A DNA stretch of 36,398 nt from Emmonsiellopsis sp. PD_33 (taxonomy: Eukaryota; Ascomycota; Eurotiomycetes; Onygenales; Ajellomycetaceae). Location: NCBI GenBank assembly GCA_032988165.1, contig JANTQF010000349.1, forward strand, positions 1-36,398, in the 5' to 3' direction. Shown here piece after piece: positions 9,402 through 19,810 of the stretch. The notes under the pieces are model-generated. The model ran no database searches and was not told where the DNA came from. It was given only the letters and a program-made list of their open reading frames with translations. The translations under genes and the position numbers were made by a program. How positions within the stretch are numbered: position 1 is the first letter of the stretch; each line of letters starts with the position of its first letter.

Positions 9402-11484
9402 ATGGCCTACGTTCGCCCCGATCCTCCCAATGGGGGTTTAAGAGCATGGTCTGTGGTTCTAGGATCTTTTCTCCTTCAGATGTCCTCGTTTGGATACGTC
9501 AACGCGTGAGTTCATCCACTCACTATCTCAAATCTTGCATGGATCTATCTTTCGTCGTAGCCCCCAGACTCCCTTCGATCGCACAACAGAGGCCGTCGTG
9601 ATATGGGCTGCAGTTTCAATATCCTCGGTGCAAACTGAATAGGCTAACAATTCCACAGTTGCGGAACCTTTCAGTTCTACTACCGAACTGTCATGTTGCG
9701 CGAGAAGACGACCTCCCAGCTTGCCTGGATTACAACGCTTCAGATTGCCATCTTCTTTGCCTGTGGCCCTGCTGTCGGTAAACTCGTGGATGTATATGGC
9801 TCCCGCCCGGTCATTGCTCCGTTTGCAGCTCTGGCTGTTTTCTCGCTGGGAATGTTAAGCATGTGCACCGAATATTATCAAGTCCTTTTGGCTCAGGGAG
9901 TTGCATTTGGGATTGCTGTCTCTGGAACCTGCCTACCAGCCATCGTTACAGTATCCCAATGGTTTTCGACAAAGAGAGGATTGGCTGTTGGCCTTGCTAG
10001 CTGTGGGAGCAGTGTTGGTATGAAATGCCTCGTTTTGCCCTTTTTACCCTTTATCCTCCCGTTGGCCCTTCGAGCATCGCAGAGATTGGACGCTCTGCTA
10101 AACAAAAAATGGCGTCTCCTTACTCGAATGGCTTTGCTAAGCACTCAGTGAACAGGTGGCGTGTTTTACCCCATCATGGTTTCCCGCCTTATCAAATCGC
10201 TCGGGTTTTCCGAGTCCATCAAATGGTCCATGTTCGTTGTGGGCTCAACCATGCTTGCTGGAGTACTGCTATGCACCACACCCTTCCCGCCACAGCACAA
10301 GCTCAAAAAGATGCACGCGCATGCAGAGGAGGAAAATAGCCAACCTACGCCTTGCAAAGGCCCCGAGGATATCGAAAAAGGCGATATGGATTCCTTGGAA
10401 ACGCCGCCTGATTCGCCGGTATCTGAGACATCAACACCACAGATGAACGTCGAGGAAAGGAAGAAGGGACTGAGCGTACTGTTACGGCGCGAAGCGCTTG
10501 GTTGGATCACTTTCGTTCTAGGGACCTTTTTCTTCATGTGTGTTACCCCCACATACCACGTCGTGTACCACCATGAACAATATGCTGACCGGTATTTTCT
10601 AACGATAGGTGGTCTTTCTTGGCGCCGTTCAACTATCTGCCTCTGATGTCCCTTGCCAGTGGTGTTAGTCTAGATCTTGTTCAATACACCCTCGCTGTCA
10701 CTAAGTAAGTGATCGCCCAGATAATGTAGAGTGGGAGGCTCATGTTATATTTACTAATTGTCAATTGCAAAGTGCGGGATCGATTTTTGGTCGGTAGGTG
10801 TAACCCGAGCCCCTCCCCCTCCTCATTATTCTACCCTTGTGTAAGTACATGTACAATCAATGACTCTCTCTAACCAAGTAATTTTGCAGAGTCGGCCTAG
10901 GAGCTATGTCCGACAAATTGGGCCCATTCAATGTCATGTGTGCTGTGACTATGTTTACTGCAACATCGGTCCTCGGTTTCTGGCTTCCTATCAGCTACAC
11001 CCCCACCACGGTTGGGGTTTTTATTTTCGGAGCGGTTTACGGCATGGCTAGTGGCGGGTTTATCAGCCTGATTGCGCCTTGCGTCGTGTCGCTTGCCAAA
11101 AGTCAATTGGATAATCTTGGTATTCGGTTTGGGCTCGTCTGTATCGCTCTTTCGCTTGGGTATGTTGTATCCGCCGTTATCCCGGTTTCTCCTTCCTATA
11201 CCCTCTTTAAGACCCTTCTTACCAGCTCCTCTCTTTCCTTCTTTCGTTTTTTTTCATGTTCGTACTCTTTGCGCACGGTCGGCTGACAATTGCCCCCTCC
11301 GTTTGATATCCGCAGAGCACTTGTCGGGTTACCAGCCATGGCGTCCGTGAAAGACCAGCAGGTCGACCCCCGTAACTTTGAAGAGCTCATAATCTTCACT
11401 GGCGTCGTACTCGCTGTGGGATCAGTATGCATGGTCGCCGCTCGGGTTATGAAGGGGGGTACCAAACTCTTGACCAAAGTTTGA
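9402..11484 (+). CDS. Major facilitator superfamily transporter, monocarboxylate (MCT)-like
   Basis: Seven exons: 9402-9505, 9659-10017, 10156-10537, 10609-10704, 10773-10793, 10890-11159, 11316-11484; 466 aa. All junctions keep frame. The N-terminus DPPNGGLRAWSVVLGSFLLQ is typical of fungal MCT-like carriers, with the first helix following directly. GKLVDVYGSRPV (loop 2-3) and GRVGLGAMSDKLGPF (loop 8-9) are the two copies of MFS motif A. A hydrophilic central loop (about residues 195-255) separates two six-helix halves. Relatives carry monocarboxylates, riboflavin or unknown solutes across membranes; substrate cannot be told here. Exon 5 is only 21 bases. An in-frame ATG at 9306 would add 32 non-conserved residues, so MAYVRPDPPNGG is taken as the start. 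No biosynthetic gene adjoins it. Confidence 0.88.
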
Positions 11485-13144
11485 AGTGTGGTTTGGTCAT
11501 GCAGTTCGTCACATTGTTCGCGTAATGATAGCTGCAGGGTGATGTAGGATCGCCATAGGTATGGGTGATCCATGGGTCCCTCGACTTTTGTCTCATTTGT
11601 TTATGTTCCATGTGTTTTCCTTTTATCCAATCTCACACGCCGCGTGGCAGATATTGTCGGGAATCCATGGATAGGATTCTGTTCATGGAGGACAGGACAG
11701 GGATCTCCTTTCAGGGAAATGGAGAGGCATATGGAGCGATGGAAAGAGAGGTGTAAATGTTGGTGAGAAAAGAGGTGGGGGCAAAAAGTCCGCATAGTAG
11801 ATAGATAGTTAATTAATGTTACTTTTCTTTTTTCCTGATAAAAATTATCGGTATTGGCTGGTAGTTCCTAGGGAAAATGAAAAAAATTCTTAACAAAAGT
11901 CGAATTATTTTTCTTTTTTTCCCCTCAGTAGCCTTTCATTCCGGCACTCACCCGTCTTGGCCATCCTGTTGACTCAGATCTAGAAGTCTCATGCTCGATA
12001 TGCCACAAGGTATGCAATGCAGTGCATCCTCATCCCAGACAAAAATCATCACGGGATTGGATACATCGAGAACAAGTCTCCAGCGCGCAAAAAGTCTTCT
12101 TCTATGCTGTACCTCATACCCTCGTCATCCATCTATCATGCACGGAAAGAAGAGTAACTGAGACTATTTATAGAGCTAGAAACACAGCTGCGGAAGAGAG
12201 TTGCGTAGTAGTTATTTCTCTTCCTTTACAAGCTTTATTAGTGCCGTCAGTATATATTCAAATCACCCCATAATGTCAAGCGGCGGGTGATCATCTGGAG
12301 TGAGGTGTTTTAGTTTTCCACTCCCCCCTGCCCTGCAGAGTTGGGGATGGGAACACATGGTCCGGGTAATTCTAGACCGACTGGGGGGTTTTTAATGTTT
12401 TCTTTGTGCATTGTATGTACTGAAGACAGTAGCATGACATCATGGGCCCCTCCGATCACGCATAATGGATATAAGATATAAAATTATAGAGATGATGCGA
12501 GGAGGAATGAAGATCTCGTCGGCAACAAGGTATATGAGGAATGCAGAATAAACTATCTGCAGACTGCCATATATGTGGAATCCATACATGCAAAGTACTA
12601 CTAGCGCATTAAAGCAGGTGCAGAAACCGAGGTACATACCTGGGGTATATTGCGAATAGATATTGACACAACAAACAAAGAAATAACCATATATCGAAGC
12701 TAGAAACGAAGATAGAAAATAAAGAACCCGAGAAGAAAGAAAGTTTAAACAAGAAGCAGGTTGGAGCTGTCCCTGGATTTTGATAGCAGATACAACCAGG
12801 TTAAGCTTACCCCAGTCTTTCCACGGACGACGGCCCGCGCTAAAAGACGGCAGCCAATGGGAGCAGCCGCAGCCCGGGATCCCCACAACCTTAAATCCAC
12901 GGCTCCAGTCCTTATCTCAACGCCAGTCCTGTCCACGTGACCAGCTGTCTTATCGCGGCTTATGTCAGCAACTCCAAAGGGAATTCGAAGATGGGAAGCG
13001 GAACAAACAACTTCTCGCACATCCAACAACCAACATCTCTTCGACGAGAGCAAGTTCCTTCTCTTTCTCTCTCTTTTGTTTACCCGACCTAGGTGACTCG
13101 TCCGAGAACTCTCAACCAGACCACCTCCCATCCCAGCCAGGACA
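11485..13144. other. Intergenic region between MFS and HSBP1-like genes
   Basis: Holds the transporter 3' end and the HSBP1 promoter. There are T-rich and A-rich tracts at 11820-11925. The last 130 bases before the HSBP1 start are pyrimidine-rich, as in many fungal leaders. A 148-codon minus frame at 12440-12886 is hydrophobic but has no motif and was not called. Confidence 0.6.
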
Positions 13145-13798
13145 ATGACAACTCCAACCCGCACCCCTTCACAGCTCGCCTCGAAGAAGAACAATACGGA
13201 GAATAAGCGGTCGTCGATCCAACAGGTATGTCCAATGAATCCCTGCCTATTTATGTGCTTTACTTTCCATTTCCCGGAAACGAAAGCCAAAAGAAGGAAA
13301 ACAACAGACGGCTGACTTAGTTTCGTTCCCAACAAACAGCAAACAATAGCCGGCGACGAGAGCGCAACCCAACTTGCCCAGGCAGTCGACGAGCTACTAG
13401 ATCAGCTTCAGAGCAAGTTCGACAAGGTGTCGACGGAGATTTTTGGAAAGTGTGAGTTTTTTGACAAGGAAACAAATATATAAAGAGGCCCTGCGTTTGT
13501 TGTTGCTTTACTCTGGCAGAATTATGGGGAGGAGATATTGCGCCTTGACGTCTTGTCTCTGGGATATCTCGAGTCAGAACAAGACCCCAACACCAACATG
13601 CACTCTCTTACTCCCCAGAATGGCTGTTGATCGATTCTTCATAAACGCACATCTACCTCTATACACATCCCTCATATGGTAAAGCACGCACTAACAACCT
13701 CCCCCCTCCGCATATCCGCAGTGGACGACATGACCCGAAGACTCGACCAGCTCGAAGCCTCACTAGCCGTCTCTGCCGAAGTCAATTCAGCGAGTTGA
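13145..13798 (+). CDS. Heat shock factor-binding protein 1 (HSBP1) family coiled coil
   Basis: Three exons: 13145-13225, 13340-13451, 13722-13798; 89 aa. Exon 2 plus exon 3 encode QAVDELLDQLQSKFDKVSTE, IFGK and LDDMTRRLDQLEASL, which match the HSBP1 core (two heptad blocks flanking the conserved FxxxSxxIxGRIDDM-type centre). Animal HSBP1 is a small oligomeric coiled-coil that binds heat-shock factor trimers and dampens the response; it also has trafficking roles. The fungal function is not established. The N-terminal 30 residues are polar and Thr/Ser/Lys-rich. Introns use GTATGT and GTGAGT donors. The second intron is long (270 bases) and contains spurious open frames. The gene is easy to miss because each exon is short. 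Confidence 0.9.
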
Positions 13799-14670
13799 TT
13801 CGATACAATACGGAACTACTTGGAGATTTCTTTTGCACTTACGATATCGCGGGGCTGAGACGGCCGAGCGCATGATGTATAGCGTGCATATATAACATGC
13901 CGATGCACGGGAGTGGGGTATGCCTTTGTGCGTAGAGGTAGGGGTTTATAGTTGGGAAGATTCACGGTTTGTTCCTACACTTTTTGTTTGGGACTTGTTT
14001 TTGTTCTTGCATGGTGCATAATTCTACACTACCAACTTTTAGGGTTGGATGGATCCATGTGAGTGAGAGGACTTCGATCTTTGGATTTGCAATCTTTTTT
14101 GTTAATCTGCCCATTTACTACTCTCCCCCTGGTACCTTATTTTGGCTCCCTCTCCGTCTTTTTTTATTTTTTATTCAAGCTTTGTACTTTTATTGATTGA
14201 TTGGCGGGCTCATATACCCCTTCCCTAGAGGATCGACTCGTTGGCAGGTTTTTTTCCCTTCCCTTCTAGTGTCTGTCCATCATATATTCCCCAGCCTCGA
14301 TTTTCATTCTATTAAATCTTACTTTCCTGTATTGTATATAATAAGATACCCAATTTTGGTTTATACACGATGGAACGAACCATGAAAGCTGGATGAGCAA
14401 TTTAAATGGCCAAAAAAACCAAGATCCGATAACAAGGCGAGAGACGTAAAATCATACATACATGCCCGTACATCCATACACGTCTAAACTAAATACTGAA
14501 CCCTTTCCATTGCTCTTGAACAATATCGTAGCATTTATCCAGTCTCCCCCCCCCCAACCCATGGCCTCAAACAACCGCTCCAGAACCAACCAAACCCCCC
14601 TTCCCATAGTCCATAGTCCATACTCCCACTTCACCCCCCAAAAAAGGGGAGAAAGGTATTAAAAAAAAAC
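13799..14670. other. Convergent 3' intergenic region (HSBP1 / PDI)
   Basis: Between two stop codons of converging genes. T-rich on the plus strand from about 13970 to 14360, with a C-run at 14547-14556. It should carry both polyadenylation regions. No coding signal was seen. Confidence 0.6.
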
Positions 14671-15894
14671 CTACAACTCATCCTTCCCCTTCCCCTCCTC
14701 ACCCTTCTCCCCCGCAAACTTCCTCAAAATATTCCCCCGACTAACCAAATCATCCACCTTCTCCGGCGCCAGCCCGCCCTTCCCCAACACCCTCTCCAAC
14801 CTCGCCAACTCCTTCTCCACATACCCCTTATTAGCCTCAACCTTCTCCAACACCTTGACATAATACGCCGCATACTTCTCCTCCAGCCCCTTGGCAGCGC
14901 TCTTCACCTCCTCCAGCACGCCTGCCAGCGCCTCGCCGGAGACATACTTGGCAACGAGCGCGTCAAGCGCACTCACGGTACCAGCCTCGCTATCCAGTCC
15001 GCCGCCAACGACGCGGTGCGTGCCGGCTTTGGTGTTTAGGTACTCGACGAGGTCCTTCTCGGTGCGACCGCCCTCGTAGTCGATTGGTTCGGTGGAGCCG
15101 CGGGGGAAGAATTTTATGGTTGGGTAGGAGCGCACGCCTTGGGCTTGTGCAGTTGCTTTGGAGTTCTCGGCTTCGGCGTCGACTTTTGCGACGATGACGT
15201 TGGCCTCGAGGGCGAAGTCGTCGGCGAGCTTTTCCCAGGTTGGGGCGAGGGTTTTGCAATCTGCGTTTTTGTTCATTTAGTTTAAGGTTGATTCTCAAAA
15301 AAAATCAACATTGCAGGAGAGGGGGGGGAGGGGAACAAAAATAGAGAGGGGATAAACAAAAAACATACGCCCACACCACGGCGCGGTAAACGCAACCAAC
15401 ACATCCGCCCCCCCACCAATAGCACTCTTAAACGACGCATCCGTCAGCATCTTCACACTACTCTCCTTCGCCCCCTTCGCCCCCTTCGGCTTAATCCCCG
15501 TCTTCTCCGACACAAACTTAGTCAAACTCTCCAAATCCCGTCCACCATTATACTCCTCCGGCTTATCACTCTTGCCATCAAACCACTTTAACGTCGGGAA
15601 CCCCTGCACCCCAAACCGCTTCCCCAGTGCCTTATTCTCATCCGCATCGACCTTGGAGATATGCACCTTGTCTGAAGCAAAAGCGAAGACGTCGGCGAGC
15701 TCGTCGTAGACTGGGGCCAGGTTGCGGCAGTGGCCGCACCAGGGGGCGAAGAATTCGACCAGACCCGGTTTGCCGGATTTGAGGACGACGGAGTCGAAGT
15801 TTGAAGGGATTAGGTCAAGGACGGCGGATTTGGCGGAGACTAGGGGGGCGAGGAGGGCGGCGGAGGCGAGGAGGAGGTGCGAGAGGCGGGCCAT
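14671..15894 (-). CDS. tigA: ER protein disulfide isomerase, two thioredoxin domains plus ERp29-like tail (TigA/ERp38 type)
   Basis: Two exons: 15369-15894 and 14671-15260; 371 aa. A signal peptide is clear (MARLSHLLLASAALLAPLVSA, cut near residue 21). Thioredoxin domain 1 has FFAPWCGHCRNLAP (Cys53, Cys56). Domain 2 has FTAPWCGHCKTLAP (Cys174, Cys177), but the intron (15261-15368) splits the His176 codon, so the motif appears only after splicing. About residues 255-360 form a helical, Lys/Glu-rich region of the ERp29 C-terminal type. The protein ends in KDEL, an ER-retention signal. It should form and rearrange disulfides in secretory proteins in the ER lumen. The domain order matches Aspergillus TigA. 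Unfolded-protein-response control is expected for the family, but no element was identified confidently upstream. Confidence 0.95.
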
Positions 15895-16433
15895 TGTGGG
15901 TGGTTTGGGGTCGATTTGTTGGTTAGGCGGATTATCTGCACAATATGTGCGGGGGTGAATGGGCCTGAGAATGCACAGCACTTCAGGAGGAGAGGATGGG
16001 GTGCGGGCGGTGGTTTGAGGCCCGGTTTCAAGCTTGGTGATGGGAGGTTGGAGCTTGCAGGCCGAGGACAGCTGTTGCCAAACTGTGGCTTACTAATCGC
16101 TTCCCCTGTGGCAGGATTCGGTGCTTGATTTTAGAAACTTCCATTGATTGATAAGTATACTGGATTGCTGGCTCTATTTTTATACTAAAGCTAAATAACA
16201 AGATATCTACAGATATCGCGTGTGTCATTTCGGCCCAGCCAGCAACCAGCCAATACTTCCTCGGAAGAGTGTGATACTAGTCATACAATGCCGCCGAAAT
16301 CGGTCCAATCGCCCCTAGAAGAATGAAGGCCTGCCAACTACCGGGTTGCGTCATATAATGGCCGGTGGGTAACATGTAATGTAGCCTACGAGCAATAGCT
16401 AGAATCATGCGACAGGAGGGATAACAGGTCTTG
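15895..16433. other. PDI promoter / mkt1 3' region
   Basis: Lies between the PDI start and the mkt1 stop, both genes on the minus strand. It must contain the PDI promoter. A GATATC-TACA-GATATC direct/inverted repeat is at about 16201-16216. No ORF has recognisable content. Confidence 0.55.
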
Positions 16434-19080
16434 CTATCTCCGCTCCGCCAACCACTTGTTGGTTTCCTCCCACATTTTGGCATCTTTGAATTCCTTTCCG
16501 GCCTTCTGGGACCCTTGATACACCTAGAACATTCAAAATAAGCATGTCGCCATGCATAGGTGACCAGTGTTTGCAACTTACCGCATCCCAAAGCTTAAAG
16601 GCCATGTCAAGATTTGCGCTGAAGCTCTCGCTATGCTGGAACCAGTCTTTCCCTTTAGCCTTGGTCTCAGCCCGAACTTTTGGAGAGGTCGGCTCGGCCT
16701 GCTGTGGGAGATCATCGAGATATGTTCGAACAGCAATTCCAAGCCCGCAGTTGTTATCGTCGATGAATGGAAGGCTGAAAAGCATATTAATTAGTATCAT
16801 AATCGAGAAGGGGGTGGAGCTGAAACCAACCTGATTCCCAGATCAGTCCAGTCATTACGCTCCCGATCAGCATCCCCGTTTAGCAAAAGGTTTGCTAGAA
16901 CAACCTCAATCAAGTCACGGAGGCTGGATCGGACAGCGCATATCAGGGAATGGAATGCCAGGAGTTGTCTACTGAGAGGTCCGGAGTAACCAATGGACTT
17001 GTGGCGGATCTTGCCAATACAGGCAACTTGCGATACGAGAAGGTTGAATTTCTTTTCCTCGTCTGTTGGTCGAGTTAGCGCTATGTTCAGACGTAAGTCG
17101 CAGGGCTTCTAGGACTACTCACCAGAACCTCTCATTGGACCACCAGATATCTTCGAGAACCAATCCTTGGAGCTCAAAATGCCCAATCGCAATAGTTCGA
17201 TGGCAATAAAGGTTGACTCTTCCAAGTTCTCCCCGGGGCTTAGTGATGACAGAGCCGTCTCGAGAGCCTGTCCCCATTGGGTAAGTTGATGCTTTTCGTT
17301 GATGTACCCTCGTAGCTGCAAAAACCTCCACATGACATTCGAAAGAATTTCGGGTTTGGAAGAAAGTGGCTATCCTTTGTTAGCAAGTTCATTATCATTT
17401 AGTTACAACTGTAGCACTCACATGCACATCCTTAGATGGGTCTTTAGGTTCTTTGTGCAAGGACTTGGAAACAAACCCTTGGTCCTTCAAAGCTTGAAGC
17501 GCGGAAGTAAACAACACGCCGTCGGCCTAAATCACGTTAACATTGGTAGCAATAAAGAGCAAGCTGCTACATACTTGAAGCTGCTTCATATTTTCGGGCA
17601 ACTGTTCACTCTGAATCTTCCACGATCGCGCGGACTCCCTGACGGACGGCAGATCTTCTTTGAGGTTAATTTTTCGTGGGGGTTCCTGCCCATACCAGGT
17701 ACGGACCTCGATTGCTTTGGCCCGGTAGAAGCGATGGAGGGAGTTGGCAAGCAGGTATAAAGCTTGCGTTCGGACGGGGGTAAGCAACTCCCCCACAAGA
17801 CGACGGTAAATGTCCGAATCCTCAGCTCCCAATGGCAGCTTAACCACAAACTCGCCTGAAGTCAAACAATTAGGGATCTGGGAGCCAATGATACCCTTGG
17901 ACATGTAAAAATAGAGTTCCTCGGGCAGGCGCTGTCCGATGAGCACGTGTAAATCGTTGGATGCATTATCTGGGTCTAGGGGACCAACTTTCCCGTCGAT
18001 ATCCAGGATAATGTGGTGTTTAATCACAACAACGGCCTGTTTGAACTGCTCCACATATGGGATATCATTAACACGGTGCTCGTCCTCAAGCTGGCTGCAG
18101 AGGGTAAGGGCATTTCTGCCTGCGGTGTTGTATGCTGCCATCGCATCCCGGATATTGACTCGTTTTCCTGGGAAAGCGGAGTTCTCAAAGGGTGGGAAGG
18201 TACGAAGATATGGCGACCCAAGCAGCAGACAAAATTCGATGAATTGGTCATTCGACATCCTCCCCAGATCGTCCTGGCATATCTGCCTCGTAATCCACGT
18301 GAACTGGAATAGATCCGTGTCGAGCTTTGTAATAATCTTGTCGACGTCGAAAAGGAAGAGATCTGAGGGGCCAAAAACTGCGTCTATAAAGTTCTTGGGG
18401 TGTTTTAAAAGATAGGCAAGCTGATGGTCCGTGGTTAGTCTGTTTTCCCACCACGTAATGCTAGGATCTAATAATTTACCTGTGCCGACGCCGCATATGG
18501 CGCAACCTGAAAGTCAACACCTTCAGCGTAAAGGATCCTCTGCAAAAACTTGTACAGGGTTTCCGGTTTCGCGCTCCCTATAAGCTCAATATCAGCATTG
18601 TACTCTACGAAGCGGTTATGCGCCTGAGGTCATCCGTACCAGCGGTGCTAAAGGCATCAACAACCTGATCGGCCTGTTGCTGGTCATACAAGTCCCAAGC
18701 CTGCTCCAAAGCACGAGTAGACTCGGCCTGGGACGAGAAATCGGGAGCACGCTTCCCAAAGTCCAGCCCATTGAACACGAACACGGGGGTGACGCCCAAG
18801 TTCTTCAGGGCTTGCAGCTCCTTTTCGATATTGCTCTTGAGCGAGAACGGGAAGCCGCCAAGGGCGATAAGAAGGGGTTCTTTTGTAGCATGGTGGTTCA
18901 GATGCTGGTCGAGGTAGTGTGAAGCATCGATGCCGATGGCAGAGCCCTTGAGGGCAGCGAGGTTGAGAGTCTGGGCGCGGGTGTTGGCCCACTCGTCGAA
19001 GGCGCGGACTGGCAATGCGCAGAAATCCGGGGTCAATTTGAGTTCTGCAGGGGGGAGGCATTCTGAGACTTACTTGGCAT
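16434..19080 (-). CDS. mkt1: Mkt1-like XPG-fold post-transcriptional regulator
   Basis: Nine exons on the minus strand: 19074-19080, 18640-19044, 18480-18577, 17575-18420, 17422-17526, 17123-17369, 16831-17062, 16582-16774, 16434-16523; 740 aa. The N-terminal XPG-like part has AIGIDASHYL (Asp42) and VFVFNGLDFGKR. The XPG-I part reads VDFQVAPYAASAQLAYL, where active FEN1/XPG nucleases have acidic residues. The long Mkt1 domain follows (LLGSPYLRTFPPFENSAF, MWRFLQLRGYIN, and the C-terminal half ending in EETNKWLAERR). Yeast Mkt1 works with Pbp1 to control translation and mRNA stability. The first exon is a problem: from the ATG with a good CCACC context, frame is kept only by removing a 29-base GTAAGT...CTGCAG segment. 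A three-codon uORF lies about 60 bases upstream. The remaining introns are 48-62 bases and canonical. Confidence 0.88.
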
Positions 19081-19810
19081 GGTGGAAAGAGAATTTGTTG
19101 GGTGGTCAAGAGGCGCAGGATAGCAGTGGTCAGTAAAGCATGGAGGAGCTTGTTGGGCGAAAGAGCAGAGCTCGCCCTGGGCGAAGGAGAGATGCTCAAG
19201 CTCTGAAAACAAAGAAAGAGCTGAACAAAGCCCACCAGGTCAGTCAAAGAGAAAATCAAATCCGGGATCCTCGAGGGAGCAGCAGAAAGCGGCCGAGGGG
19301 GAGCTCAGCGGGTGGATTGGGAGCGGGCAGAGAGATGTCGTTGGTTGCTGTGAGTCTGTGACGGACGTCGAGGGCACGAAGGTGGGCGGGCCGTGCGTGC
19401 AGCGGCCGCGGGCGTGTGTTTAGACGCGGCAGCCGCGGGGTGCCACCAGCAGCCGTGCGTGGGGCTGCAGGGCGCGCTATTTCCACGGCCCTGCATCTAT
19501 CCTATCTCAAAGCAGCAAACATCCGCTCTCTATAGTTCTCATCTTATTGTCTATCAATTCGAATACGAAGCTACGGAAATAGTCTCGTTATCTGCCGGCC
19601 CGGCCTTCTCATGCCAAAAAGCGGGACTGCCTATCAGCCCAGAGATAAAGCTTGATTCCCCCACTCTGTGCCGAACAAACCTCAGAACTGCGGCTGTATA
19701 CCATTATAAGGCCGAGAAGAAAGCCACCGGATATAGACCAGCAGCAGAGGATACAGCTCTTGGTCTCCAGCCTTTACTCTCAGACAACCGAGCTACCGTC
19801 GAGTCCCATC
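19081..19810. promoter_or_regulatory. Divergent promoter region, mkt1 / 2OG oxygenase
   Basis: A 730-base interval between divergent start codons. It is GC-rich around 19280-19490 (GGCCGCGGGCG near 19399). No ORF in it carries a motif. It should serve both genes; co-regulation is only a possibility. Confidence 0.5.

Noticed and set aside
12440..12886. 148-codon hydrophobic minus-strand ORF
   Set aside because: It lies in the HSBP1 promoter/leader area, has no family motif, and its hydrophobicity follows from AT-rich sequence.
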